Positions 48,909-60,175 of a stretch of DNA of 64,000 nucleotides are shown here, one piece after another. The notes beneath the pieces were generated by a model. It saw nothing but the letters and a program-made list of their open reading frames with translations, was not told the origin of the DNA and did no database searches. This DNA is from Dinochytrium kinnereticum (taxonomy: Eukaryota; Chytridiomycota; Chytridiomycetes; Chytridiales; Chytridiaceae): the NCBI GenBank assembly GCA_027604005.1, contig JADGJT010000010.1, positions 1 to 64,000 on the forward strand, written 5' to 3'. The stretch's first letter is position 1. Each line of letters starts with the position of its first letter. Made by a program: the position numbers and the translations under genes.

Positions 48909-51900
48909 TCATTCTGGTAGAGGCACAGGTGACCCAGCAGAACTCGATGGCTTCCTTGGAGGGTAACCCCCATGTCCCGCGCTTGATATAGAAGCCTGCC
49001 TATACTCCTCAAGAGAATTCGACGATTGCCTCTGTCCTGCCATAAACCCCCCATCTGCAGCCTTATCCCCTCTGTCCACATGAAAGTCATTCTCCGTCCC
49101 TGGACCCCCTGATAGCGGCACAAAGTACCTCTCTGGTGATCCTGCAACAGCTGGACCCTCAGGCCCACTCCTCAATGGTGAAGACGACGTTGACGCGTTT
49201 GCCGCGAATGAAACCTTTTGTCGATGATGATGATGATGATGTTGTTGTTGTTGATTCTGACCACGACGCCTTCTGGTGCCTAATCGCCTGGCTAGGCAGT
49301 ATAAACCCCACCCGATGATTCCAGTGGACCCGCGACAGGCGTTGAGGACCTGCCAGCGGTTGAGATCGGTTTGGATTTGGATGGTGGTTTCGTTGGTTAA
49401 CGCGGAAAGGTTGTAGAACCTAGGTTGTTTTTTTTTGTTTTTTTTTTAATGGGTTAGGCTTTCCTTTGCTGTTTTCTTTCAGGGTCTGAGAAGGGGAGTT
49501 TGGATGGTTTATTACCAGTCGCCTTGACCATAAACACCACCAAAGAGACCTGCTTGGGATTCGAAGAGGTTGTCGTCGATGTAGGTCATCATGACGGTTG
49601 AGAGAAAGGAGGATAGGGCAACTGATTCGTGATAAAAATAGTGAGGGTATTAGGACATGGAAAAACACCCCCAGCACGAAAAAAAAAAAAAAAAAAGAAA
49701 TTACACTCACGCAGCACCGACAAAACCGCCGCAACCCTTTTTATCCTCCCACTCCTCCTCTTCCACCACCTAACGGCAGCCTCAACCCAACTCCTCCGTC
49801 CCTTCCACCACCTCCTCCGAACCTCCACATCCCCTCCTACTCCAACCCCAACTGTTCCCAACCCAGCGCTGATCTCACCAAATCCGGCGGCCCAATCGAT
49901 GGAGGCGATGGAGGCTCCAGTTGCTGTCACGGAGAATAACCGCGAGACGGGAACGGCGACTGGACTGTAGAAGGCGAGAAGGGCTAGGGGGTCGCGGGTT
50001 GTGAAAGCTGGGAGGGGGAGGACGGGGAAGATTGTTAGGGTCATTAGACAGAGACCGGCGTGGAGGCCGTAGAGCGCGTTGAGAACGTGATAGGTGTTGG
50101 TGTTGACGGACTTTTTTTGATTTGCATTTTTTTTTTTTGTGTGGGGGGGGGTGAGCAGAGGGAATTAGCGACTGGATTGATGGATGAGATGGTGGCGATA
50201 CTTACGTCGCAGAGAGCCTGGAGCCTCAGGTCAAACTTTGTGTCGTTCATTTCAAGGTCCTTATTCTCTTCAATCACCTTCTTTTTTTGTCTGAACCTTC
50301 CACCATCTTTTTCGTGACATCAAATACGCAATTACAATTGAAGCGAAAAAATGAGGACGAGGAAGAAAGTGTATAGAGAAACAAAAAAACTAACCATCAA
50401 CAAAAATAATATCCGGTTCTCCAACGTCCAAAATCGCTAGATTAACTTCAGCAGCCTTGGCAACCGGATCAGGGTCCCCATCCAGTCCCTCCTCCTTTGC
50501 CCCATTCAATGATCCAAAGCTCGACAAAACTCCCGACCCCATCAAATGCCCTTTACTTCCCTGTAAACTCGCTCCATGAGAGTGCTTGGGACTGGTCACA
50601 ACTCCTCTCAGTGGCGCCAAACTAGCTATCAAAGATCTTTTTCGATCCTGCTCGTCTTCCGGTTGTGGGAGGGTTGGGTCTTGTTCTTGAGGATCTTCGA
50701 AGGGGTCTATGTCTGGGTCTGTGTTGTCGGTTTGAGACCAGACTGCGGAGGGGGTTTGGGAGGTTGTACGCGTGCGAGTGGTCTGGAGAATATCGTCCGC
50801 TTTAAGGGTGATGAAGTTGGCTGGATTTGTTTTTTCGTTTTTTTGTGGAAGAGTTAGAGTCGTAGATACTTTTGATGCAACGACGACTTACTTGAAGTAG
50901 GGGATCGTATTTTTATCTTGATCCTTTCTTGTTTTTCTTGAAATTTGACCACATTAGTTTCGCTTAACACAAGAAAATGTACACCAGAAAAGAAGTTGAA
51001 ATGTTATAATTGGATGAGGAAATAAACTCACCCTGTCTCTCCCCCTCATCGCGCATACCACGTGTCCGACTTAAGCTTCTTGTCCTCCCCTCTTCATCCG
51101 CCTCGTCTCCCCTCCTTCTCCCACGAGGGCTAGAATTCCTCCTTCCATTTGGTGAGCCCCTCCCCATTGCAGAAGGTGGACGGGACCTCGGAGACGGTGT
51201 GGAAGGCAACGGTGGAGGTGATCGAGGAGGAGATCTCCCACCTCCCATTGAGACTGGAGATCGCCTATCGTGTTCTTCTTGTCTTTTAGTGTTGACGTAG
51301 AGGCGCACCTTCTGCCTTCCCGGTTGCTTCTGCTGTGATGATAAACGTCGACCTCGCTCTGGGTCGAAGCTTCCAAGCTGATCTGAACCATTCCGGATGT
51401 CAAAGCTCGCGCTTCGGGTTCGACGTTGGGGGGAGGGTGATCGTGGAGGAAGGTCAACGGATTCAGACGCGCTTTTGGAAATCAGTTTGGATGGCGTTGA
51501 TGGCCCTTCAACGCCTTTGCCATCCAGAGCGAGGGATCGAGAATGAGGTAATGGGGGTTTTCCCACTGCATATTCTCCTGATGTTGAGCTTCGTAGGTCA
51601 TCAAAAGTTTGCATTCTTTTCGGCGACTTTGGAACAACGTCCAGGTTGGATGCTGTTGATGCTCTGAGTGAAGCTTTCGACCGAGCGAGGGGTGGCTTTT
51701 GCTCTAACGCGCTCTGATCAGTCGATGATGTGCTTCTACGAATGATCTCATTTGACGAAGCGTCGCGAGAGTCTGGAAGGACCGAGCTCTGACTTGCCTT
51801 TATGCTCCTCGTCCGACGTAGAGAGGTGGGACGGTCACTATCAAGTGATGTCGAGGACGCCTGAATGGCTCGAGGCTTATCACTGACTGTCACCGTTTCA

Positions 51901-52612
51901 GATGACGAAAATACTTGAGTGAGGTCATCCGATGCTCGAAGTTCGCTCCCCAGATTCGCTCTCACAAGTCCATCTCCTCTTTGGTTGCTACTGGAAGTTG
52001 TGAAGGAGGCGCGAGAGTCTGCGCGCTTCAACCCCATTTTGCCGGAGGGCGAGGCTTCAAAACTCCTACTGGCTGAAATGGATACCTCCGAAGTTTCTGA
52101 GGCGGAGTGGTTCATTCTTCGGTTGTCGGAGCTGCTTGATGCAGTTGAGGGGTTCAGGTCTGCGTAGCTGATGACCTTGGTTGGGACATCCTCCGAAATA
52201 GGTTGCCGCGAGGAGTGTAAAGATCGTCTTCTAGAACTTTTGGATGAAGATGAAGCGGTTTCAGAGGCTGTTGAGGGAGGCACAGGTGGTCGTGAGGAGG
52301 GAGCGGGTGGGAGGTGCTGTCGGCGTTGCTGGCGAATGTCATCGGCTATGAAGATGTGTTCAGATAAACGACGGGATACTTAAGATGGTCAGGCTTACCG
52401 GAGACGGAGGATAGCCCCTGTCTGGATGATAGGCTTCTACTCCCCATATCGGATGCCTCTGAGACGTGAGACTCGCTCGATGCAGCCTGGTGATCATCAT
52501 CGCTCTCGCCCATCAAGCCTGGTGTTTGTTGTTTGGACCCCAACCTCAAATTGTCAGGTGAAAACCAACACTTCGTCACACACGTTTGGTTTTCACTTTC
52601 ACTGTCCGTCAT
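48909..52612 (-). CDS. Unrecognised four-TM protein with long disordered N-terminus
   Basis: About 1000 residues. The N-terminal ~650 residues are Ser/Arg/Pro-rich and disordered (SSSSKSSRRRSLHSSRQP; GRRNSSPRGRRRGDEADEEG), then IASLAPLRGVVTSPK and AILDVGEPDIIFVDG. The C-terminal part is membrane-spanning: YHVLNALYGLHAGLCLMTL, LALLAFYSPVAVPVSRLF, VAAVLSVLLALSSFLSTVMM, then a loop of ~45 residues with two N-glycosylation sequons (NLS, NET), then a fourth helix (GSTGIIGWGLYCLARRL) and a Gln/His-repeat tail (QQQQHHHHH, from a (GAT)n(GTT)n run near 49223-49253). I recognise no family. It is tetraspan-like in layout only. The start at 52612 overlaps the divergent TPR gene's start; the next Met (52513) is an alternative. 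Confidence 0.6.
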
Positions 52613-53470
52613 GCTTCCAAGATTGGCCACCAGGTGCCTCTCCAGGGTGCCGATCGCCCTCCATCAGCGGGTTGCGATGCCGCGGTATTGTTAGCATCCG
52701 ATTGAAGTCAACTGCCTTTGCTCATGTTTTGGCAAAGTCTCCCACAGCAGGGCAGTGTTTGCTGCGATCCCCAGCCAGGGCGATTTGGAAAAGGCTCGTC
52801 AAAGCTTTGACCGAGCTGTTGAGCTTTGGAACAGTGGGGTACGCAAATATCATCTTCAATTCATTCTTAGATTTGGGTTAGGATTCGGATGCTGCGAGGA
52901 AATCTTTTGATGGTGCGTGCTGGTGATAAGCAGTAGGGTTGAGATCTATGTTGATATACCGTATTCCTTAGAGTCTCTTTCTTTCCACCCTTCCGCCGAT
53001 GCCTATTACAACCTGGGGAACTGCCTGCTATCTATGAGTAAGTTTATCTTTACCCCTTGGCCTCGCAAGTAATTAATCGTTCGAAAGGTCAGTACGATGC
53101 TGCCATGACTGCATGGGAAAAGTCGCTCGAGCTGGACCCCAAGCTCGTTGATGCGCACGTCAACATGGCAAATATTTTGATCCTCAACAAGAAGCAGCCT
53201 GAAAAAGCTCTTGAACACTACAAGACAGCTATCTCGCTGAACCCCGCGGACGGAGAGGTAAAGTGGCTTAACAATCGAGCAGGGAACTGATTGTATAAAA
53301 AGGTACAATTCAATTACGGGTGCATCTTGGATTCCATGGGTGATTTGGAGGGGGCGATCCAGCAATACGAGCAATCATTGAAGAATGGCATTGAAACGGC
53401 TGACAAGAACTTGAGGAACGCAAAGGCGAGGCTGCTTTCTCAGAAGCTTAAGGAGGCCCAAAAGGAATAG
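52611..53470 (+). CDS. TPR-repeat protein, probably mitochondrial
   Basis: The N-terminus (MLPRLATRCLSRVPIALHQR) is Arg-rich with no acidic residue, a presequence look. After a short intron come RAVFAAIPSQGDLEKARQSF, then SADAYYNLGNCLLSM, QYDAAMTAWEKSLELDPKL, VNMANILILNKKQPEKALEH, YKTAISLNPADGEVQFNYG and MGDLEGAIQQYEQSL: at least four TPR units. It ends ...LSQKLKEAQKE. About 200 residues, five introns. No catalytic domain; the likely role is a protein-interaction adaptor. The stop (53470) is 28 bp from the convergent SDR stop. Confidence 0.75.
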
Positions 53471-53498
53471 ATATGATTGCAGCTGACGCCAAATCCGA

Positions 53499-54341
53499 TC
53501 AAATGTTCTTTAACCGCTCGTCGTCCCATGACAAAAAGATGCCGTTGAGATCCTTTGGCGCATTCAGCGCTAGGCGGGAGATGATAGAGCCGGGAACATC
53601 CGGACTGAGAAGTTTCTTGTCGTCAAACAACTTCACAAAGTTGGCATGGGCATCGGCGGTCATGGAGGACGCGTGTGCAGGCTCCCGGATTTTGGTCTGC
53701 ATCTCAGTATCGACCACACCTCAATATATACTTATTAGTTTTTGTTGTGCTTCATTTTTGGGGATGACACCTCACCCCCTTGCTTCTTTTCACTTACCAG
53801 GTCGAAGGGACACCGTGATAATGTCCTTTTCTTCCACCGCAAGACATCCCCCTAGCATATTCAAGGCGCATTTTGACATGCAGTATGCACCCCAGCCGGG
53901 ATATGCCTTAACCGCGGCACCCGAGGAGACGAGAATGATCCTCCCTGGTTCAGCCTTCCTAAGATGTGGAAGGGCCTTTTGCGACAAGGTGATGATGGAG
54001 AACAAATTGACCTCGAACAGCTTTCGAACATCCTCCACATCAACCTCGCTAATTTTCTCAATGGGCTCCAAAACCCCCGCATTGAACACGACCGAGTCCA
54101 GCTGCCTAAACCTTTCCATCGTTCGCGTGACAAGCGAGTCGCAGGAGGAGGCCACGGTGATGTCCGCGCTGAGATACTCAAACTTGTCCGGGTATTGGCT
54201 GAGCAAGCTTTCAATATGAGGAAGCTTCTCAACCGGGGTTCGCGCAACTCCCATCACATGCCCACCCTGCGAAAGGAGATTCTTGCATACCGCCAGTCCA
54301 ATTCCTCGACTCGCTCCTGTAACAATTGTAACTGTTCTCAT
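53499..54341 (-). CDS. Short-chain dehydrogenase/reductase (Irc24/sepiapterin-reductase-like)
   Basis: NAD(P)H-dependent Rossmann oxidoreductase. It starts MRTVTIVTGASRGIGLAVCK, with the classical TGxxxGIG cofactor motif. Then LSADITV, FNAGVLEP (NAG motif), IILVSSGAAVKAYPGWGAYC with active-site Ser and the YCMSK (YxxxK) pair, and LRPG. An intron near 53718-53800 joins to VVDTEMQTKIREPAH. It ends ...SWDDERLKNI. About 250 residues. The fold most resembles fungal Irc24/YIR035-type and sepiapterin/benzil reductases; the substrate cannot be set from sequence. It is divergent from FMN1 with 52 bp between starts. Confidence 0.88.
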
Positions 54342-54393
54342 CGTTTTTTCCCTTGTAATCCCCAGTGTTACCAGAATCTCCAAACTTCAGACC

Positions 54394-55097
54394 ATGTCTG
54401 CCAGACCGTTGATTGTTGGGGCCGAAACCCCCGAAACTCCCTACCCCATCTATTTGAGAGGGGAAGTCTCTAAGGGATTTGGAAGAGGAAGTAAAGAACT
54501 GGGGATCCCCACCGGTAGGGTCACGCCGAATGCATTCGGCTCTTTTTTGTGGCTCCAAGTATTTCTAATCATGGTGTACATCCTTCAGCAAACCTGCCTG
54601 AAGCCGTCGCCGAGGATGCCGGAAAGATCATGGAAACTGGAATATACTACGGATGGGCGAGTGTTGGGAAAGAGACAGAGATCTGGCCGATGGTAATGAG
54701 CTTCGGATGGAACCCTTACTACAAGAACGAAAAGCGATCTGCGGTAAAGATGCGATTCAATTTCGTCGATCATTTGATACGTTGCTATTGGAGCATTTGG
54801 TCTGACTGAAGACATTGGTTTGCTACCCTTTCATAGGAGGTTCATATACTGCAAGTGTTTCCACATGATTTCTACGGGGAGGAGCTGAGGGTTATTGTTG
54901 CTGGTTACATTCGCCCTGAAAAGAATTATGACTCGCTGGGTAGGGGTTCAAATGCTTTTAGCTACAGCTCATGTATTCCTTTTATAGATGCCCTTATTCA
55001 AGACATCAACATTGATATTCAGGTTGCAAGAAATTCCGTTGCAAGGCCGGCCTACATGGAGCTCAAGTCCCATGATTCCCTGAAGCCTTTACCATAA
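54394..55097 (+). CDS. FMN1: Riboflavin kinase
   Basis: Phosphorylates riboflavin to FMN. Visible motifs: YPIYLRGEVSKGFGRGSKEL followed by GIPTANLP across intron 1 (the PTAN nucleotide/metal motif), TGIYYGWASVG, MVMSFGWNPYYKNEKRSAEV across intron 2, HDFYGEELRVIVAGYIRPE, and the C-terminal helix ALIQDINIDIQVARNSV. It ends ...SLKPLP at 55097. About 160 residues, normal for the monofunctional eukaryotic enzyme. FMN is needed by complex I, whose 49-kDa gene is 2 kb away, but that link is probably coincidence. Confidence 0.93.
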
Positions 55098-55280
55098 AGC
55101 CTATCCCGACGACTGCATTATCTATTCCACAGACCCCGTCAAATCCATGGTATCATCGTTCTACCTGAAACGTCGCGCGGACAAGCATCCGGCGGACCAC
55201 CGCTGTACTTGTATGTTTTTTGTAGATGATGGATTCTTTTCTTTCCTTGACACACTACAAAAAGAAACAATTCTGTCCGC
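55098..55280 (+). other. Unassigned open stretch after FMN1
   Basis: Plus-strand bases 55098-55220 stay open in a frame other than FMN1's (SLYHKAYPDDCIIYSTDPVK, then MVSSFYLKRRADKHPADHR), with coding-like codon use. I could not join it to a gene or recognise a family. It may be a 3' extension or an alternative FMN1 exon, or chance. Confidence 0.2.
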
Positions 55281-57311
55281 TCACCACGAGCTGAAGTCAC
55301 CAAATCCTGTTTTTCCTTTTTTCTTTGCTTCAGATCGCTCTGACGCTGAAATGTCTGAGGTATCGGATTGACGCTTTACTCCAGATATCACCGATGTTTC
55401 TAGGTATCTTCCAATGCTGTCCCCCGGTTTTGTTGGCGCTGGGGCGGGTATAGGTTCCGCTTTCTACAAAGGGGGTTTTTTTTTAAATTATGTGAGAGGT
55501 GAAGTTTTTACAAAGCAAACAAACCTTCGCCTTTTCCTTTTTTGGGCCGACTGCGGAAAGAAGCTCTTCGTATGGATCTACCAAGACTTCGATGTCATCC
55601 ATCAAAATCTTAGTCTTATACGAAGATATTAGGAAGGAGCAAAAAATAAAATAAGAAGCACAAGTACCTTGGGCTTGTCATCGTCATCTGTTGGGATTTT
55701 CTCTAATGTTCCAAGCAGATCAAGCCCTCCAACAATTTTTCCAAATATTGTATGTTTTTTGTCTAGATGGGTGCATGCTCTAAAGGTAATAAAGCTATAC
55801 AACTGATTAGATTTCAAGAAACTTAAAAAGGTACATACAATTGAGACGTATTGGTATTTTTACCCCTATTGGCCATTGATAGAATCCCCCTCTCTTTATG
55901 TGATAAGTTTGGCTTAATCTCGTCTTCAAAGGGTTCGCCAAAATGGGATTTTCCTCCCCGCCCCGTACCAGTAGGATCACCACCTTGAAGCATGAAGTTT
56001 CGAATCAATCTATGAAACGTAACACCTTTGTAATAGCCTGACTTGGCAAGTTTGATAAAGTTGAAGCAGGTTTTCGGAGCGTCGCCACAGTACAACTCAA
56101 CATTAAGATCTCCGAAATTAGTCTTAATCCTGGCGTAGCCCTTTCCCTTCACATTCATAATTAAAAAGGCTTCATCGGTAAATCTCGCACGAGCGTTTTC
56201 CGTAACAACAGTTGCACCCATAGATGTAAAAGCAGCTGCAGCATCGTTATAGGAAAAGTGGGCTTCATTGTAGGACTTTGTCTTTTTGGCAACAAAGGAT
56301 GGCGTTGGGGCTGATTCCTTTGGCACTTCAGGTTTCGCTGTCGTCTTAGGCTCTAATTCACTGAGAATACGTGCTGTTGCACCTTTTGCGTTGATGTTGT
56401 TTGCAGCATGTTTTCGACGGGAATCTTCGGTATCTGGAAGCTTTTCCGGTTCGATTTCGTTTTTCTTAAAAAAGAACTGATTGATGTCTTTCGCTCCTAA
56501 ATTGTGCGGATCCTACTACACTTAGCGATCGTTACAACAGAGGTCGCACCTGTATAGTTATCACGTCTTTCCTAGTAAATGTCTCATCCGTCATAAGATC
56601 TCTCCAATTCTTTGTCTTAAAGTTTAATTCTTCAACAGTTTCGGCAGCATAGACATTTCCACTAGTTGATATGGCTACTATACGTGTGTTCTATAGACAG
56701 AGGTGAAAAGAAAAATGTGGTGTTAATAGTGATTCCACACAAAAAGAAGTAAAAGAGTCATTACCTCTGTAAAAACTTTGAAGGTAACAGGATCGTGATA
56801 GTCTCCCTCATTATTTTTCTGAAAATGCAGAGTAATCAGGTCCTTTGACGCCAACTTCTCTCCTGTTACAGGATTTGTTCCATGTTTTTTAAGCCATGGT
56901 AAAATATTTCTATCTCAAATTAGATTAAACCATATTATATGTACTCACACAAGGTCAAAGATATGGCCCTCCTTGGTGCATCTTGGGTTCTCAAACGGGG
57001 TTAAAGCTAATGAGCAGCTAAGCATGTTAAATATTTCCCATAATTTCTTCAATATCTACCAGTAAAATGGGAGCCTTTTAAATTCTCTTCCAGTTTTTCG
57101 TGCTTTATAGCCCCTTTTATGAAGATAGTTATTAAGTGAAACAGTCGATAGATAAAATACCCATGCCCGAACTCTAGTTGTGACCATTCTGATTGTGTCT
57201 TACTGTAAGAAATAATGAAATGATTTGTCTCTTACTATGTAAAGCTGTAAGATAGTTAGACTATGCGTTATCCTTTGCCATCAACTTCACCTTGTCTGTG
57301 TCCTTCCCCAT
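55281..57311 (-). CDS. U-box cyclophilin PPIL2 (Cyp8-type)
   Basis: Peptidyl-prolyl isomerase with a U-box, in the spliceosome and possibly a ubiquitin ligase. Exon 1 is 21 nt (MGKDTDK). A 9-nt microexon (57236-57244, LYI) and exon 3 then give MGKDTDKLYITQSEW, matching the family start. U-box: RLPFYCCSLALTPFENPRC, GHIFDLVNILPWLKKHGTNP, KNWRDLMTDETFTRKDVI. The linker is Lys-rich. The cyclophilin domain: YARIKTNFGDLNVELYCGD, YKGVTFHRLIRNFMLQGGDP, SMANRGKNTNTSQ, and after an intron RACTHLDKKHTIFGKIVGG. The C-terminal exon ends TGFGDFSSW, the conserved PPIL2 terminus. The C-terminus is antisense to spurious plus-strand frames. Confidence 0.95.
57236..57244 (-). other. 9-nt microexon of PPIL2
   Basis: CTTTACATA (Leu-Tyr-Ile) lies between introns of 46 nt (57245-57290) and 37 nt (57199-57235). 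The downstream acceptor must be the second of two AGs four bases apart (CAGTAAG|ACA), since the first gives a stop. Confidence 0.7.
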
Positions 57312-57384
57312 CTAGTCGGTGAAACAGCTCGTTTTTTGGTCTTTTTTCTGTTTGAAATTTTTTTCCTGCAAGCAAGAGAGAACG

Positions 57385-59077
57385 ATGCGTGATCTCGGTG
57401 CTCTGTTGGCTCGCTCATCATCTTTGTCGAGGTCCGGGGCGGGGGCCAGTCTGCGTTCACCTATCACCCGACCCCTATTCTCTAAGCCGGCCCTTGATAT
57501 CTCTAAGTACCATGTTCGAAATGGTACGCGCAGACCCTTTAAGTGGGAAGGTCAACTCACATCCAATTAGCCTCCTCCGCACCCCCCAGAGTCATGCATC
57601 CGGAAACGTATTCAGTGACCACTAGATGGTTCGTTCCCCCGAAAGTTCGGCAGGAGACCCCGGCGATTGGTATTCTCCATTAGTCCTGTCTCTCTTGCTG
57701 ATTATTGACATTAGAGGTTCCTCTTTACGGGGCTGGCGATGCACGGCTTGAGACTTTTACCATCAACTTCGGACCTCAGCATCCCGCTGCTCACGGTGTA
57801 CTTCGATTGATTCTGGAGCTGAAGGGGGAGATCATCTTGCGATCTGACCCTCATATTGGTCTTCTCCACCGAGGAACTGAGAAACTTATCGAATACAAGA
57901 CCTACCTTCAGGCGCTTCCTTACTTCGATCGTCTGGATTACGTTTCTATGATGTGCAATGAACAGGTGTGATTCTTGGTCCCTTTTTTTTTCCATTCCTC
58001 GTATATTTTCATCTGATGTGATCTTCTTCTCTTCAATAGGCCTATTCGTTGGCCGTCGAGAAACTTCTTAACATCGACATTCCGTTAAGGGCGAAGTACA
58101 TTCGAGTTTTGTTTGCAGAAATCACCCGAATCCTAAACCACATCATGGCCGTCACCACCCATGCTCTTGATGTTGGTGCCCTTACCCCTTTCTTGTGGAT
58201 GTTCGAGGAGCGCGAGAAGCTTATGGAGTTCTACGAGCGTGTTTCCGGTGCCCGTATGCACGCCGCGTATGTTCGACCGGGAGGTGTCTCGTTGGATATG
58301 CCGATCGGACTAATGGAGGATATTTACAAATGGGCTTTACAGTTCAACGGACGTGTCGATGAGCTTGAAGAGGCCTTGTCTCAAAACAGGATTTGGAAGG
58401 GGCGATTGATTGGTATTGGAAAAGTTACCGCTCAGCAAGCTCTGGACTGGTCTTTCTCTGGTGTTATGCTTAGGGCTACTGGTATTCCTTGGGATCTCCG
58501 CAAGGAGCAGCCCTACGATGCTTACGACAAGGTTGATTTCGATATCCCAATTGGAACGAACGGTGACTGCTACGACAGATACCTTTGCCGTGTGGAGGAG
58601 ATGAGACAGTCTTTACGTATTATCGCTCAGTGCCTCAACCAGATGCCAGAGGGCCCTGTCCGGGTCGAGGACTACAAGATATCGCCACCCCCAAGAGCAG
58701 AAATGAAGGAATCCATGGAGGCTCTGATCCACCACTTCAAGCTTTACAGTGAGGGTTACTCCGTCCCTCCTGGAGAGGTAACTTCTTTTGAAGGGGGAAA
58801 CTAGTTAACTTTCTTCAGACCTATACGGCTATTGAAGCGCCAAAGGGTGAATTCGGTGTTTACCTGGTATCTGATGGGTCCAGCCGTCCTTACAGGTGCA
58901 AGATTAAGGCCCCTGGATTTGCCCACTTGGCTGGTGTTGATTTCATGGCTCGCGGCCACTTCCTTGCTGACGCCGTCACCATTATTGGAACTTGCGACGT
59001 CGTGTTTGGTAAGCCTAGCAATGCTTTCTTATCCGTTTCTGACTGTTTCATTAACTGTAGGTGAAATCGACCGATAA
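57385..59077 (+). CDS. Complex I 49-kDa subunit (NDUFS2/Nuo49)
   Basis: Core quinone-site subunit of NADH:ubiquinone oxidoreductase. The presequence [18 protein letters not shown] is followed by poorly conserved exons, then [20 protein letters not shown] (quinone-pocket histidine region), [77 protein letters not shown]. The C-terminal exons [33 protein letters not shown] and [12 protein letters not shown] finish it. Five exons or so. Its presence rules out a complex-I-less yeast. It is divergent from PPIL2 with 73 bp between start codons. Confidence 0.96.
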
Positions 59078-59133
59078 GTAAAAAAACGGCATTCCCATTC
59101 CAATAATAAATTTTTTTCCTTCATTCAAAGATC

Positions 59134-60105
59134 ATGGGCGATGCTTATTTGAATGGAAGAACGAGTCCAGACTACCACAGCCGTCGTGGTGGTGACTATG
59201 ATGGTAGACGCGCAGAAGACCTAACCCTGGAAGAGGGAGCTTTAATTACTCCCAGGGATGCTAGGCCCAAAAGGTCTGACCGCAGTCGAAGTCCTCCGAG
59301 AATGGTAGATTCCTACCGTCCTGGCAGTCGCGGGTCTAGTATAGGCAGAGACGATCGGGAGCGGCGGGATCGCATGTATGAGCGCAGGCTTGAAGATGAC
59401 AGAGGGCGTATTTCAATTTCTCGGCCTGCCTCAGACCGATATGTTCCTCCAGAGCGACCCGCACCTATAGCGGTTGACCGTTATGTACCGGGTGATCGAG
59501 CCGGCACGACAGACCGATATGTCCCTCAGTATGGCGATAGGCGGATGGATAGGCGACCTACAAGTATCGGCCACTTTCACCATATAATTCCTAACTTATT
59601 CAGATTCTGAAATGGAGCGTTCCCGGTATGGTGACGATAGTTTAGGAAGGAATCATGCTGTGGAAACCGTCGGACCTCCCAGAAACATCTTTGAGATTGC
59701 AAAGGAGCAGGGTACGTATTACTATACATTCTATTCTGACATATGCTTCAAGGTTGGGACAAAAATGCATCTACAGGTTATCATGGTGCGTTTGACTATA
59801 CAGGTGCAGTAAAAGACCAATCTTACTATTCGGGGGAAAGGTCCCCGAGGAATGAAGTAAGGAGAGGACGAGGAGAGTCCACATCATCAGCAGCATATGG
59901 TCGCATCCCACTCAATAATTCAGTTCTGACCTTTGCCGGCCCTCCTGTAACTATTGGCGTTGCAGGGCCAAGCAGACAAAGTGAAAGGAGAGGAAATTCG
60001 TCGCGAGATAGATCCCCAACAACAAGACCGCAAATTGACTCATATCGCCCTCCGCCAAAACCTAACTCGTACCAGCCTGAATACCCAATTCGCAGAGATA
60101 GATAG
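59134..60105 (+). CDS. Arg/Asp-rich disordered protein with D-[RS]-Y-x-P repeats
   Basis: Starts MGDAYLNGRTSPDYHSRRGG. Low-complexity Arg/Asp/Ser throughout, with a repeated five-residue motif: DSYRP, DRYVP (three times) and DSYRP again near the C-terminus. After short introns near 59567-59606, 59711-59750 and 59770-59806, the middle has a more ordered-looking piece (VGPPRNIFEIAKEQG). It ends EYPIRRDR. Composition suggests an RNA-binding or splicing-associated nuclear protein, but no RRM, KH or zinc finger is present. The stop is 70 bp from the convergent WD40 gene stop. Confidence 0.6.
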
Positions 60106-60175
60106 CAATTTTGTAAAATAAAGTAGATGGCTTATTCAAGACGCCGCTTATTAAAGATGTACATAAAACAAAGGA

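Noticed and set aside
55414..55500. Plus-strand frame reading LSPGFVGAGAGIGSAFYKGG, looking like a small membrane protein
   Set aside because: It is exactly antisense to the secure PPIL2 C-terminal exon (AEPIPAPAPTKPGDSIGRYL).
26801..57311. A functional cluster linking peroxins, COPII, SNAP and TRAPP genes
   Set aside because: They are scattered among unrelated housekeeping genes with mixed strands; no shared promoters except ordinary divergent pairs.
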